The notes: a model not told the origin generated them from the sequence alone. 64,000 nt of DNA from Herminiimonas arsenitoxidans (GCF_900130075.1 NZ_LT671418.1:3472001-3536000); one strand, 5' to 3'. Counted from the first letter of the stretch, positions 1 through 8,664 are shown. Made by a program: numbers and translations.

Positions 1-702
1 GATTTGATCGTCAATGACAGGCCGTATGCCGGCTGGCTTTACCTTGGACTTGCCTACAACGCGCGCAATGACAAGGATATGGAAGTTACCGAAATCGATA
101 TCGGTATGGTGGGGCCGGCATCACTGGCAAAACAGTCACAGGACTTTATCCATCGCATACGCGGCATCGATCGCTTTCAGGGCTGGAGTAATCAACTCAA
201 CAATGAGTTAGGCATTCAGTTCGTGAAGGAAAGAAAAACCAAGATATTCAATTACTCAAGGCCAAATGGGCCGAAGATCGACGCGATTACGCATTACGGC
301 TATAGCCTGGGTAATGTGAAGACATATCTGAATACCGGGATGGAAGTGCGTATAGGTACTTATTTGCCTAACGATTTTGGTACTTCGCCGATACGTCCAG
401 CCAGCGATAGCAATGCGCCATTGCCGATGAATGTGTCGCATCGATTAGCGGATGGCGGCATACATGCTTTTGTCTCAGTGGATGCACGTGCCGTGGCGCG
501 CAATATTTTTCTGGACGGGAATACCTTCTCCGATAGTCATAGCGTGTCGAAGCGCTATTTCGTCGGGGATGTCGCAGCGGGTATTGCGTGGCAGTGGGTA
601 GGTGGAAAAATCACTTACGCACAATATTTGCGCAGCAAGGAATTCCGTGGCCAGGTCAAGCCGCAAAGCTATGGCTCGATCACGCTCAGTCTGGAATATT
701 GA
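1..702 (+). CDS. LpxR-family lipid A deacylase (DUF2219), 5' truncated by window edge
   Basis: This is the C-terminal 233 residues of a protein whose start lies before the window; the reading frame is open from base 1, so the TTG at position 4 is not a real start. The visible part begins with the DRPYAGWLYLG signature typical of the LpxR/DUF2219 outer-membrane beta-barrel family, followed by alternating aromatic and polar strands and a C-terminal aromatic-ending strand (SLEY at the stop). LpxR enzymes remove the 3'-acyloxyacyl group of lipid A in the outer membrane and so remodel LPS. The catalytic Asn/Asp/His residues described for the family lie partly upstream and cannot be checked. Function is assigned from family resemblance only. 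Confidence 0.8.
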   Translation, partial: DLIVNDRPYAGWLYLGLAYNARNDKDMEVTEIDIGMVGPASLAKQSQDFIHRIRGIDRFQGWSNQLNNELGIQFVKERKTKIFNYSRPNGPKIDAITHYGYSLGNVKTYLNTGMEVRIGTYLPNDFGTSPIRPASDSNAPLPMNVSHRLADGGIHAFVSVDARAVARNIFLDGNTFSDSHSVSKRYFVGDVAAGIAWQWVGGKITYAQYLRSKEFRGQVKPQSYGSITLSLEY

Positions 703-711
703 TAGACAGCT

Positions 712-737
712 CGCAGGATGGCATCAGCGATCCTGCG
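712..737. terminator. Inverted repeat between convergent genes
   Basis: CGCAGGAT (712-719) and ATCCTGCG (730-737) form a perfect 8-bp stem with a 10-nt loop, sitting between the convergent lpxR-like gene and the carbonic anhydrase gene. There is no clear T-run on either side, so intrinsic termination is only suggested by position. Confidence 0.4.
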
Positions 738-758
738 CGTATTGAAGTGTAGCGAACG

Positions 759-1382
759 TCAGAAGCCGGCAGGGATGCCGTCGAAGAATTCCACTTCACC
801 GGTTTCCAGTGAATACTCGGCACCGACCACTAGCAAACCTTCGTTTTGAATCAGGTTTTCCAGCAATTCCGAACCGTGGCGCAAGTGGTTGACCGAAGCG
901 CGGATATTCGCGCGTACCGATTGATGGACCAGCGCATCATGATCGTGTTTCAGGTCGGTTTCCATCAGGGTTTCGACGGAAGGACGGATGCGGTCAACGA
1001 TGGATTTCAGGTTGCGTGACTGGTTTTCACTTGGACGCTTGAGTTCTTCCAGTGTTGCGAGGATGGCGCCACATTGCGAATGGCCGAGTACGACCACCAG
1101 CTTGGTGCGATATCGTTCGGCAGCGAATTCCACACTACCTACCTGCGATGGCGCCACGATGTTGCCGGCGACGCGGATCACGAATAAATCACCCAGCCCC
1201 TGATCGAACACCAGTTCTGCCGGTACGCGAGAATCCGAGCAGCCGAGAATGATGGCGAACGGTTCCTGGCCATCGACGACTTCGCTGCGGCGTGCGAGAG
1301 ACGAGGCATTTTTACGGATATCTGCGACGAAACGGCTGTTGCCATCGCGCAGACGCTTCAGTGCGGCTTTTGCTGTATCCAT
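759..1382 (-). CDS. can: Beta-class carbonic anhydrase
   Basis: A 207-residue beta carbonic anhydrase that interconverts CO2 and bicarbonate in the cytoplasm; length is normal for the family. The zinc-site signatures are both visible: CSDSRVP near residue 49 (zinc Cys and the Asp/Arg catalytic dyad) and HSQCGA near residue 101 (zinc His and Cys). The family supplies bicarbonate to biotin-dependent carboxylases; two such CO2/bicarbonate users occur elsewhere in the window (the urea/guanidine carboxylase and, producing CO2, malonate decarboxylase), but it is not in an operon with them. It is monocistronic and convergent with the upstream lipid A deacylase. Confidence 0.93.
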   Translation of the reverse strand: MDTAKAALKRLRDGNSRFVADIRKNASSLARRSEVVDGQEPFAIILGCSDSRVPAELVFDQGLGDLFVIRVAGNIVAPSQVGSVEFAAERYRTKLVVVLGHSQCGAILATLEELKRPSENQSRNLKSIVDRIRPSVETLMETDLKHDHDALVHQSVRANIRASVNHLRHGSELLENLIQNEGLLVVGAEYSLETGEVEFFDGIPAGF

Positions 1383-1647
1383 GAATTTCTTTCTTTCGTT
1401 TGCTGTTCTGGTGCCTGCGTGAGGAGTGCATTTGCTTGGGGAGGCACGAAGGCGCGCAGGCGCAGGATCGTGTGCAAAGGCAGGCGTTCGCTACTTTAAA
1501 GCATTCCTTGGCAGCTTGCTGCGGAAATTTTTCAAATTTAAGGCGTGTGAGCGGTCATTGCATCCTGATGAGAGCTATGCAAAATAACGATTTTTAGATG
1601 TATTTAAGCGGAGTAGTGCTGCGATATGAAGAGGATATTGCGAGGAT

Positions 1648-1680
1648 AAAGAAAGATCGATGGCGAAGTTGCCATCGATC
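1648..1680 (-). terminator. Rho-independent terminator of the zinc-ribbon gene
   Basis: A perfect 10-bp stem, GATCGATGGC (1655-1664) and GCCATCGATC (1671-1680), lies 13 bases beyond the stop of the minus-strand zinc-ribbon gene. Read on the minus strand it is followed by TTTCTTTAT, so it works as a terminator in that direction. Confidence 0.75.
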
Positions 1681-1692
1681 CATACAGACTAT

Positions 1693-1977
1693 TCAGAAAT
1701 CGAATAATTCGCCGATCAGGTCTTTTTTATTCTTTTGCCCGTAGCCTTCTTTGTTGTAGCCGTGTTGTGTTGTGCGCACTGGAGTGCTGCGTTCGCCACG
1801 ATAACGCGGCAGCGGCGGTGGTGCTTCTGGCGGCATGGCATTGGCGGATCTATCGATCAGCTTGTCGAGTTCGCCGCGATCCAGCCATACACCGCGGCAG
1901 TTCGGGCAGTAATCAATTTCAATTCCGTGGCGATCAGATGTGATCAGGTGCATTTCATTGCAAGCCGGACATTTCAT
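1693..1977 (-). CDS. Zinc-ribbon (TFIIB-type zinc finger) protein
   Basis: A 94-residue protein. Its first half is a zf-TFIIB-type zinc ribbon: CPAC at residues 3-6 and CPNC at about 24-27, followed by the family's GVWLDRGELDKL segment. The C-terminal half is low-complexity, rich in Pro, Arg and Gly (residues ~50-80), ending in an acidic/hydrophobic tail. Proteins of this type are widespread in Proteobacteria and are of unknown function; the ribbon suggests nucleic-acid or protein contacts. It is divergent from nhaR, with a 123-bp shared upstream region, and has its own terminator. The family call is firm, the role is not. Confidence 0.8.
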   Translation of the reverse strand: MKCPACNEMHLITSDRHGIEIDYCPNCRGVWLDRGELDKLIDRSANAMPPEAPPPLPRYRGERSTPVRTTQHGYNKEGYGQKNKKDLIGELFDF

Positions 1978-2100
1978 GTTGATATCCTCGTGGTTAGCTC
2001 GCTATTTCTAGCGATACCGTGCACTCTAGCCGCTCTTTAACTGCTTGAGAATTCGAATATAATCAACTTTTCATTCGAAAAAACAGAAGAGGGATGTTTC

Positions 2101-3000
2101 ATGAGTGGAATAAATTACAAGCATTTGCATTACTTCTGGGTGGTCGCAAAATCCGGTGGCATAGGCAAGGCCAGTGAGCGTCTGCATTTGACGCCGCAAA
2201 CCATCAGCGGCCAGATCAGTCTGTTTGAAGACGTGCTGGGTTATAAATTATTCAATCGCATTGGGCGGCGACTGGAGTTGAACGATGCCGGGCGCGTCGT
2301 ACTGGGTTACGCGGATGAGATTTTTACCCTGGGCGAAGAGTTGCAGGAAGTGCTGCGCTTCCGTCCAGGCGGTTGGCCTTTGCAATTCCGGGTTGGTGTT
2401 GCTGACGCCGTGCCGAAGGCGATTGCCTATCTGTTGCTGGAGCCGGCGATGGAGTTGCCGGAATCGCTACGTATCGTGTGCCGCGAAGGCAAGCTGACGA
2501 ATCTGCTGGCCGATTTGGCCGTACATCGCCTGGATATTGTGATTGCCGATAGTCCTATGCCGGCAAATATCGATGTGCGCGGTTATAACCATTTGCTGGG
2601 CGAATCCGGCATGACTTTTTTTGCAACCGATGAGCTGGCAAAAAAATACAAGAAGGATTTCCCGAAAAGTCTGGATGGCGCACCTTTCCTCATGCCGGGC
2701 GAGGATGCCGCAGTGCGTCCGCGTTTGATACGCTGGTTTGAAAAAGAAAAAGTACGTCCGCGCATCATTGGCGAATTTGATGACGGTGCTTTATTGCAGG
2801 CATTTGGTGAAGCTGGCAAAGGTATTTTTGCCGCGCCATCCGCCGTGGCCGATCAAATTAAAAAACAATATGGCGTGACAGAGATTGGACGCACCAATGC
2901 AGTTTCCGAACAGTTCTATGCGATTTCAGTGGAAAGACAATTGACGCATCCTGCCGTCGTGGCCATCAGTTCTGCTGCGCGTGAAAGTTTGATTCGATGA
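2101..3000 (+). CDS. nhaR: LysR-family transcriptional activator NhaR
   Basis: A 299-residue LysR-type regulator. The N-terminal helix-turn-helix spans roughly residues 5-65 (YKHLHYFWVVAKSGGIGKAS..., with the TPQTISGQI recognition region), followed by a periplasmic-binding-protein-like effector domain. The opening NYKHLHYFW and the FRPGGWPLQFRVGVADAVPK segment are characteristic of NhaR, the sodium-responsive activator of the NhaA Na+/H+ antiporter gene. No nhaA gene lies in the window, so the target is elsewhere or different. The start ATG is preceded by AGAGGG. A stem-loop terminator follows directly. Confidence 0.85.
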   Translation: MSGINYKHLHYFWVVAKSGGIGKASERLHLTPQTISGQISLFEDVLGYKLFNRIGRRLELNDAGRVVLGYADEIFTLGEELQEVLRFRPGGWPLQFRVGVADAVPKAIAYLLLEPAMELPESLRIVCREGKLTNLLADLAVHRLDIVIADSPMPANIDVRGYNHLLGESGMTFFATDELAKKYKKDFPKSLDGAPFLMPGEDAAVRPRLIRWFEKEKVRPRIIGEFDDGALLQAFGEAGKGIFAAPSAVADQIKKQYGVTEIGRTNAVSEQFYAISVERQLTHPAVVAISSAARESLIR

Positions 3001-3005
3001 TGAAA

Positions 3006-3041
3006 TGCGATGCCATTGGATAAACGGCATCGCAACTTTTA
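3006..3041 (+). terminator. Rho-independent terminator after nhaR
   Basis: TGCGATGCC (3006-3014) and GGCATCGCA (3026-3034) form a perfect 9-bp stem with an 11-nt loop, followed by ACTTTTA, immediately after the nhaR stop codon and before the convergent monooxygenase gene. Confidence 0.7.
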
Positions 3042-3058
3042 CGTGAGCTGAATGCTCT

Positions 3059-4306
3059 CTATTTAGCTAGAGGAATCGCTGGTGTATGTACATGTTCTGG
3101 ACGTACGCCAATACCGACTATGTATGCCGGTATGCTGCGTAGTAAAGACCAGCGATTCAGCATACGCAAGGGGAATGGAATGGTCAGTGGTCGATCTGCT
3201 GCGCGATTGACTACTGGTACCAGTATGCGGTTTTGTATCGCGACTTGCAGTGCTTGCGTGACACGTGTCGGGAACAGGCGGCGTGCTTCTACTTGTGCCA
3301 GCAACGGTGTTAGGGACTGCGCACGGATGCTTTTATCTGCCAAAGAACGTGCCAGAATATTCGCCGTTGCAACCGCATCTTGAATCGCCAGATTGATGCC
3401 TATGCCACCTATCGGCGACATCGCGTGTGCAGCATCGCCTATGCACAATAATCCTGGCTTCCACCAGCGTTCCAGCCTATCAACGGTGACACTCAACAAC
3501 TTGATATCGTCCCAACTTTGCAGCGTATCTACCCGATTGCTAAACATGGGGGCGATCTTGCTCAACTCTGTGCGGAAGGCATCCAGTCCACGTGCATGTA
3601 CTACCTCAATCCCGCCTTTGGGAATCACATACGCGCATTGCCAGTAAGTCCCGCGATGCAGCATGACGAAGAATTGTCCTATATCCAATCGTCCACCCAT
3701 GCCGGGCGGATCGCCTGCTTCCATCGGCATGCGTAACCACAAGACATCGATAGGCGCGCCTAGATTGCGCACGGTCAGCTTGGCGATATCGCGTACGACA
3801 GAATGTCGACCATCGGCACCGATGATCAGATCTGCATGCACGATCAACGGACCTTCAGATGTGTCGACACGTACGCCCGTTACGCGATCTGCATCTTCCA
3901 GCAAGTCGATGACTTCAGCGTTTTGCATCAGATGAAAATTGGGATAGAGCACTGCATGATCACGCAGGAAATCGAGGAATTCCCATTGCGGCATCAAGGC
4001 GATGAATTTGCACTGCGTACGCAGTCGTGAAAAATCAGCTATCGCCAATGACTGCCCAGAAACGTTAATACTGAGCTCGCGTGCTTCATCGTGTGGACGT
4101 TGCAAGAAGGCTTGCAACAAGCCTAGTTCATGCATGACTTCCAGTGTGGATGGATGCACCGTGTCACCGCGAAAATCACGTAGAAAATCGCCATGCTTTT
4201 CCAGCACGATGACATCGATACCTGCACGTGCCAGCAACAAGCCCAACATCATGCCAGCTGGACCGCCTCCGGCTATACAACAACGCGTATGGATCTCGTT
4301 CGACAT
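3059..4306 (-). CDS. FAD-dependent monooxygenase (PHBH/UbiH-like)
   Basis: A 415-residue flavoprotein of the aromatic hydroxylase (PHBH-like) superfamily. Visible motifs are the N-terminal FAD dinucleotide fold GGGPAGMMLGLLLARAG with the acidic end of strand two (LEKHG), the DG motif (ADLIIGADGRHSVVR, around residue 160), and the second FAD motif GDAAHAMSPIGGIGINLAIQDA split over residues ~290-315. Such enzymes insert one oxygen atom into an aromatic or polyketide substrate using NAD(P)H. It stands alone, so the substrate cannot be read from context. The start ATG is preceded by AAGGAGGA (minus strand), a strong ribosome site. Confidence 0.82.
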   Translation of the reverse strand: MSNEIHTRCCIAGGGPAGMMLGLLLARAGIDVIVLEKHGDFLRDFRGDTVHPSTLEVMHELGLLQAFLQRPHDEARELSINVSGQSLAIADFSRLRTQCKFIALMPQWEFLDFLRDHAVLYPNFHLMQNAEVIDLLEDADRVTGVRVDTSEGPLIVHADLIIGADGRHSVVRDIAKLTVRNLGAPIDVLWLRMPMEAGDPPGMGGRLDIGQFFVMLHRGTYWQCAYVIPKGGIEVVHARGLDAFRTELSKIAPMFSNRVDTLQSWDDIKLLSVTVDRLERWWKPGLLCIGDAAHAMSPIGGIGINLAIQDAVATANILARSLADKSIRAQSLTPLLAQVEARRLFPTRVTQALQVAIQNRILVPVVNRAADRPLTIPFPLRMLNRWSLLRSIPAYIVGIGVRPEHVHTPAIPLAK

Positions 4307-4457
4307 GCTGTCCTCCTTGTAGGTGGATGTGCATCATGCAACGGCCGACGGAACGACAATGTTCTTAGAGGCTTGGTAGATATTAATTCTTAATACTTGG
4401 AATGATTATGGTCATTGTTGCTTATGCAAGCAAAGACATTCATGACGTATATGCAAT

Positions 4458-4492
4458 TACGCCTTGCCGATGCGTTGATCGCAGGCAAGGCG
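4458..4492. repeat. Stem-loop with 10-bp arms
   Basis: TACGCCTTGC and its complement GCAAGGCGTA flank a loop of about 15 nt in the space between the monooxygenase promoter region and the small minus-strand ORF. No T-run follows in either direction, so a terminator role is unproven. The 291 bases from 4307 to 4597 hold nothing else that I can recognise. Confidence 0.4.
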
Positions 4493-4597
4493 TAAAGCGT
4501 GAGGGACGGGAGTAATCGGACAATCAGCAAGTTTGAAGAATGGCTGACTTACCGATGATCAGCCCGCGCTAGGCGCAAGGAGCTGATCGAGAGTGGC

Positions 4598-4801
4598 TTA
4601 TTGAAACGAGCCGGTTTGCGTTTTGCTGAAAGGAACCACGGTGATGGTGCTGGACGATTCGGATTTATCTTTCAGATCCGAGCATGGTTCGTCTTTGCTG
4701 TCTTGTTCGTTGCCAATCTGAGCATGATCCATATCAGGGATGTGTTTGCTGGTTTTGATTGAGAACGTTGGATTGTTGATTGCATCGTGGTGGTTATACA
4801 T
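4598..4801 (-). CDS. Small hypothetical protein (67 aa)
   Basis: A 67-residue hydrophilic ORF rich in Asp, Lys, Ser and Thr with no signal peptide or membrane segment and no motif that I recognise. The support is a good ribosome site (AAGGATATCGACC then ATG on the minus strand) and the lack of any competing gene. It lies between the FAD monooxygenase and the sulfate transporter genes, separated from both by several hundred bases. It could be a real small protein or a chance ORF; I cannot assign a function. Confidence 0.4.
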   Translation of the reverse strand: MYNHHDAINNPTFSIKTSKHIPDMDHAQIGNEQDSKDEPCSDLKDKSESSSTITVVPFSKTQTGSFQ

Positions 4802-5215
4802 GGTCGATATCCTTATTGATCACAGCAATCAAATTTCGAAAGCTGCTGATGGTTGTGATGACATATCGCACGGCTTGCGCCAGTTAATTCCTTGGGCGCG
4901 ACCTGAGTTGCGAGAATAAAGGAGCCATCGTTTGATGGCGATCAGCGATCATCCTAAAACTTTGTAGGAAGGCGCTGACTTGATTGTGCAAATGGCATGC
5001 TTACTTGCCAAGTTGCCGACTATGGTTGGAAATGAAGGCACACAGATGTGCCGGCGAACGATGCTTGATTGAACATTTTCGCAAAACGAAAATGTTTGCT
5101 GCGTATTGGTTTAACTGCAGCGGTGCGTAATGATAGTTGATTTTGAAGCGGGATGGGGATTCACACTGATAGTTGCCTTGTTGCTATTCCTCTGTGTGAT
5201 CCCGCTTCGTGAGCA
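4802..5215. other. Gene-free stretch with three inverted repeats
   Basis: No coding region is supported. Three stem-loops occur in a row downstream of cysW: GGCACA/TGTGCC (5037-5052), AACATTTTCG/CGAAAATGTT (5072-5096, perfect 10-bp stem, 5-nt loop) and GAAGCGGGAT/ATCCCGCTTC (arms near 5142 and 5207). None is followed by a good T-run on the minus strand, but together they probably mark the 3' end of the sulfate operon transcript. Confidence 0.4.
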
Positions 5216-6067
5216 TTAACCCATGTGGATGTTGTCTGGTTCTGCTTCGCGTCTTTCTTGACGCCATTCCATTGCGGTTTTCAAAATCAATGTGAGCAAG
5301 GCCATGCAAGCCAGTAATGCTGCAGCGGTGAATGCGGCTGCTGTCTTGTAATCATTGTTGAGTTGCTCGACCAGTAAAGGCAGCGTCAAGGTTTGATTCA
5401 TGATCGTGCCGGATACGACGGCGACGGCACCGAACTCACCGACGGCACGTGCATTGGTAATGACTGCGCCGTAGAGCAATGCCCATTTAATATTTGGCAA
5501 AGTCACGCGCCAGAAAATCTGCCAGCCGGTCGCACCTAATGACAGTGCTGCAATTTCTTCTTCCGTACCTTGCTTTTGCATCAGCGGCATCAGGATGCGT
5601 GCAATGTAAGGTGCGGTAACAAATACCGTGACCATGATGATGCCTGGCCATGCAAACATCAATTGCACATCGTTGGCGTACAACCATTTACCGATGGTGC
5701 CTTCCAATCCATATACCACCAGATAACAGAAGCCGGCAACGACAGGCGATGTTGCGTATGGAATTTCGACCAGTGTGATCAACAGGCGGCGACCGAAGAA
5801 GTCGTAGTGCGTAACGCACCACGCCAGCAAGATGCCGAACACCAGATTGATCGGTACAGTCAGCACGGCAGCCGTTAAGGTCAGGCCGAGCGCGTGCTTC
5901 ATGAAGTCTTCATTTAGGTTGGCCCACAAGAGTTCGAGGCCGCCGCTGAAGGCTTGCGTGAAAATCAGGACCAATGGCAGAACCAGCAACAGTATCGTCA
6001 TGACGATACCGAGGCCGATCAAAATCCATTGATGTGTTTCGTTAGGGTGCTTGATTGCTTTCGCCAT
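5216..6067 (-). CDS. cysW: Sulfate/thiosulfate ABC transporter permease CysW
   Basis: A 283-residue inner-membrane permease with six predicted membrane segments. The cytoplasmic EAA loop that docks the ATPase is visible around residue 190 (EEIAALSLGATGWQIFWRVTLP). It forms the heterodimeric channel with CysT and imports sulfate or thiosulfate for cysteine synthesis. An in-frame ATG 42 bases upstream exists, but the chosen start has AAGGGG eight bases before it and begins MAKAIKHPNE, as expected for CysW. It lies 10 bases after cysT and is the last gene of the visible operon; the usual cysA ATPase gene does not follow. Confidence 0.93.
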   Translation of the reverse strand: MAKAIKHPNETHQWILIGLGIVMTILLLVLPLVLIFTQAFSGGLELLWANLNEDFMKHALGLTLTAAVLTVPINLVFGILLAWCVTHYDFFGRRLLITLVEIPYATSPVVAGFCYLVVYGLEGTIGKWLYANDVQLMFAWPGIIMVTVFVTAPYIARILMPLMQKQGTEEEIAALSLGATGWQIFWRVTLPNIKWALLYGAVITNARAVGEFGAVAVVSGTIMNQTLTLPLLVEQLNNDYKTAAAFTAAALLACMALLTLILKTAMEWRQERREAEPDNIHMG

Positions 6068-6077
6068 GTTTATCCCC

Positions 6078-6914
6078 TTAAGCTTTCTTGAAGAATCGTC
6101 CCTGCACAACTTGCAGCAGGAACAAGAGGATGAGCGAGGCCAGCAGCACGACCGAAGCGATGGCGGCAGCGGCAGGGTAGTTGTACTCCTGCAGGCGCAC
6201 GAACAGCATCAGCGAAGTCACTTCAGTTTCGAACGGAATATTGCCGGCGATCATGATGACGGCACCGAATTCACCCAAGCTGCGGATGAAGGCTTGTGAC
6301 GAGCCAGTGATCAACGCAGGGATCAGCGTCGGCAAAATCACACGCCAGAAAATCTGCCACTTGTTCGCACCCAGCATCAGCGCAGCTTCTTCCAGCTCCT
6401 TCTCCATATCTTCCAGCACCGGTTGTACCGAGCGGACGATAAAAGGCAGACTGGTAAAAATCATCGCGACAACAATGCCGGGGAATGCGTATGAAATCTT
6501 GATACCGAATATTTCAAACCATTGCCCGAGCCAGCCGGTCGGTATGAACAGCGCGGAAAGCGTGATGCCGGCGACAGAAGTCGGCAAGGCAAACGGCAAA
6601 TCAACCAGCGAGTCGATCAAGCGACGGCCGGGAAAATCGTAACGGGTAATGATCCACGCCAGCAGAAAACCGATAAAGGTCACGACGACGGTGGAATAAA
6701 ACGCACCTTGTATCGTGATCTTGTAGCTTTGCAGCACGCGTGCATCGGTAATCGCGAACCAGTATTGATCCCAGCTCATGCTGCTGACGTACAGCAACAG
6801 CGCCGAAATCGGCAACAGGATCACCAGGCTGATATACAGCGTCGAAAAGCCGAAGCTCATCGAAAAGCCCGGCAGGATAGGCGTACTACGGAAGAAGCGA
6901 AGAGACAGGTTCAC
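6078..6914 (-). CDS. cysT: Sulfate/thiosulfate ABC transporter permease CysT (CysU)
   Basis: A 278-residue permease with six predicted membrane helices; the EAA loop EEAALMLGANKWQIFWRVILP is near residue 180. The N-terminal segment LPGFSMSFGFSTLYISLVIL is typical of CysT. It pairs with CysW to form the membrane channel for periplasmic sulfate delivered by Sbp. It follows sbp on the minus strand after a 169-bp gap that contains a terminator-like hairpin, so its expression is probably lower than that of sbp. Confidence 0.93.
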   Translation of the reverse strand: MNLSLRFFRSTPILPGFSMSFGFSTLYISLVILLPISALLLYVSSMSWDQYWFAITDARVLQSYKITIQGAFYSTVVVTFIGFLLAWIITRYDFPGRRLIDSLVDLPFALPTSVAGITLSALFIPTGWLGQWFEIFGIKISYAFPGIVVAMIFTSLPFIVRSVQPVLEDMEKELEEAALMLGANKWQIFWRVILPTLIPALITGSSQAFIRSLGEFGAVIMIAGNIPFETEVTSLMLFVRLQEYNYPAAAAIASVVLLASLILLFLLQVVQGRFFKKA

Positions 6915-6962
6915 GGTATGTGCGGGTCAGGGCAGTGCGGCGTCACTGCAAAACGGTACAGG

Positions 6963-6996
6963 TAAAAACAAACGACCATCCAGTAACGGATGGTCG
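6963..6996 (-). terminator. Intra-operon terminator/attenuator between sbp and cysT
   Basis: On the minus strand a perfect 9-bp stem CGACCATCC/GGATGGTCG with a 6-nt loop is followed by TTTGTTTTT. It stands between sbp and cysT, so part of the transcripts should end after sbp, giving more binding protein than permease. Confidence 0.75.
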
Positions 6997-7083
6997 CGTG
7001 GATGGCGGCATTGTAAACCACCATCATCCTGTATGACAAAAGTGATGCTGACGAAGCGGTTTATTCACGTCGTCAGCCCACTA

Positions 7084-8091
7084 TCAACGACGTTGCGACA
7101 GCAACTGGTCGAGTACGGCACCACCGGCAAAATGCTTGGCTTGAATGTCATCCCATGAGCCCAGCACTTTGGTTGGATCGATCAAGCGTACTTTTGCGTA
7201 ACGGTCAGCAACTACTTTAGCGATATCTGGATGATGGACGCGGTAGTTGAAGGTGGTCAGCAACAATTGGATTTCACGCGAGTATTCATAGTTCAGGTAA
7301 GCCGTAGCGACTTTACGTGTACCTTTTTCATCGACAACTTTGTCAACGATAGCAACCGGGAATTCAGCCAATACGGAGACTGGTGGTACGACGATTTCGT
7401 AAGCACCGGACTTGAATTCATCGCTCTTGGCGATATTGATCACTTCCGATTCAAAGGTCAGCAATGCATCGCCTTGATTGTTCTGTGCAAATGCTACGGT
7501 TGCACCACGGCCACCGGTAGGGAAGTTCACAACGTTGTGCAGCAGTTTGCCGACGAATTGCTTGGTTTTAGCTTCGTCACCCTTGAACTTCTCGTTCGCG
7601 TACAGCCATGCGCCGAGGTAGGTGTAGCGTGCATTACCGGAAGTTTTCGGGTTAGGGAAAACGACTTTCACGTCATCACGTACCAGGTCATCCCAGGTCT
7701 TGATGTTTTTAGGATTGCCCTTGCGCACCAGGAAAGCGATGGTGCTGTAGTAAGGCGAGCTATTGTTAGGGAAGGCTTTTTGCCAATCCTTACGCACCAG
7801 GCCGCGTTGCGCCAGGATGTCGATGTCGGTGACTTGGTTAAAGGTCACGGTATCCACTTTTTTGCCCTGGATGATGTCTTGCGCCTGACGCGAGGTGCCG
7901 GCAAACGATTGATCGATCTTCAGATCCTGGCCGGTTTCGGCTTTCCATTTAGCCTGGAATTTAGGGTTGATGGCAGCGAACACTTCACGCGCCACGTCAT
8001 AGGATGCATTCAGCAAAGGCTTTTCTTGCGCGTGGGCTGTACCAGACAGCACGACTGCCGCTGTGGAGAGCAAGATAATTTTTTTAAACAT
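7084..8091 (-). CDS. sbp: Periplasmic sulfate-binding protein
   Basis: A 335-residue secreted solute-binding protein. A classical signal peptide (residues 1-21, ending AHA-Q) is followed by LLNASYDVAREVF, and the family signature NPKTSGNARYTYLGAW is present near residue 150. Sbp/CysP proteins hold sulfate through hydrogen bonds in the periplasm and hand it to CysTW. It is first in the minus-strand order sbp-cysT-cysW. The start ATG is preceded by AAGACGGAG (minus strand). Choice between sulfate and thiosulfate preference cannot be made from sequence. Confidence 0.94.
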   Translation of the reverse strand: MFKKIILLSTAAVVLSGTAHAQEKPLLNASYDVAREVFAAINPKFQAKWKAETGQDLKIDQSFAGTSRQAQDIIQGKKVDTVTFNQVTDIDILAQRGLVRKDWQKAFPNNSSPYYSTIAFLVRKGNPKNIKTWDDLVRDDVKVVFPNPKTSGNARYTYLGAWLYANEKFKGDEAKTKQFVGKLLHNVVNFPTGGRGATVAFAQNNQGDALLTFESEVINIAKSDEFKSGAYEIVVPPVSVLAEFPVAIVDKVVDEKGTRKVATAYLNYEYSREIQLLLTTFNYRVHHPDIAKVVADRYAKVRLIDPTKVLGSWDDIQAKHFAGGAVLDQLLSQRR

Positions 8092-8483
8092 GGATAACTC
8101 CGTCTTGATAAGAATTCAGGGCTGCCAACGATCATTTCGATCTACACCAGGCAGTAACAATATGGCTGGTACAACTGACAAGAAATGCCGGGAAGTAAGA
8201 AATATAACAAATTTGCTTATGCAGCCAAACGATCCTTTTTGCATGTAGCTATGCGGAAATAGTATATAGAACGCTTTTTCTCACTATAGCTGCGAATTTG
8301 AATACTGCTATTTATATAAGCAAAACAGTTCCCCGCATCATCAGCACAGTGGTGAACCGTAGTAGGGACATGCGTGAAGCGTTTGTTTGTAAACGCACTA
8401 TTTCTGCGCGCGCTCATCTTGATTTTTGCGTCATCGCAATGCAAGCCACGGCTTTTATGACTGCTTTTATACCGTAATAACCC
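8092..8483. other. Divergent intergenic region (sbp promoter / guanidine operon enhancer region)
   Basis: No gene is supported in these 392 bases; a minus-strand ORF from 8217 to 8669 overlaps the riboswitch and has no recognisable product. The region must hold the sbp promoter and, at 8394-8410, an NtrC-like dyad described separately. Confidence 0.5.
8394..8410. promoter_or_regulatory. NtrC-like binding site upstream of operon 1
   Basis: CGCACTATTTCTGCGCG resembles the NtrC consensus TGCACY-N5-RGTGCA with several mismatches (half-sites GCACT and GCGC at the right spacing). It lies about 100-115 bases before the predicted sigma-54 start point, the usual enhancer distance. It is a visual match only. 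Confidence 0.35.
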
Positions 8484-8499
8484 TGGCACCAATGTTGCT
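8484..8499 (+). promoter_or_regulatory. Sigma-54 promoter of guanidine operon 1
   Basis: TGGCAC-CAATG-TTGCT matches the sigma-54 -24/-12 consensus, with exactly 10 bases between the invariant GG (8485-8486) and GC (8497-8498). Transcription should start near 8510, just ahead of the riboswitch. This predicts nitrogen-limitation control through NtrC. Confidence 0.8.
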
Positions 8500-8550
8500 A
8501 TAGAAGGGATAACGAGAGGCGAGTCTAGACGAAAGTCGAAGCGCTTCTTG

Positions 8551-8664
8551 AGCATGGAAGCTAGGGTTCCGGTCGCGCAAGCGATGACTGGTCCGAGAGC
8601 ATCCGGTTTCGAACAGGCAGCCCATCGTTCGGAGCTACACGGAGGGATAAAAACCCGGGAGGCC
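8551..8664 (+). promoter_or_regulatory. Guanidine-I (ykkC) riboswitch 1
   Basis: The conserved ykkC/guanidine-I blocks appear in order: CTAGGGTTCCG (8561-8571), CTGGTCCGAGAG (8588-8599), ACGGAGGGATAAAA (8639-8652) and CCCGGGAG (8654-8661). This RNA class binds guanidinium and switches on guanidine-handling genes. The GGGAGGC at 8657-8663 can pair with GCCTCTC at 8686-8692 to form a terminator-like stem that would compete with the ligand-bound fold. It precedes an operon that carries guanidine carboxylase-type genes, which supports the guanidine subtype rather than the ppGpp or PRPP subtypes of ykkC. Confidence 0.9.

Noticed and set aside
1400..1597. 65-codon plus-strand ORF upstream of the carbonic anhydrase gene
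   Set aside because: No ribosome site or motif; it lies in the divergent promoter region.
7231..8097. 288-codon plus-strand ORF opposite sbp
   Set aside because: Antisense of a well-defined sulfate-binding protein; no motif or ribosome site.
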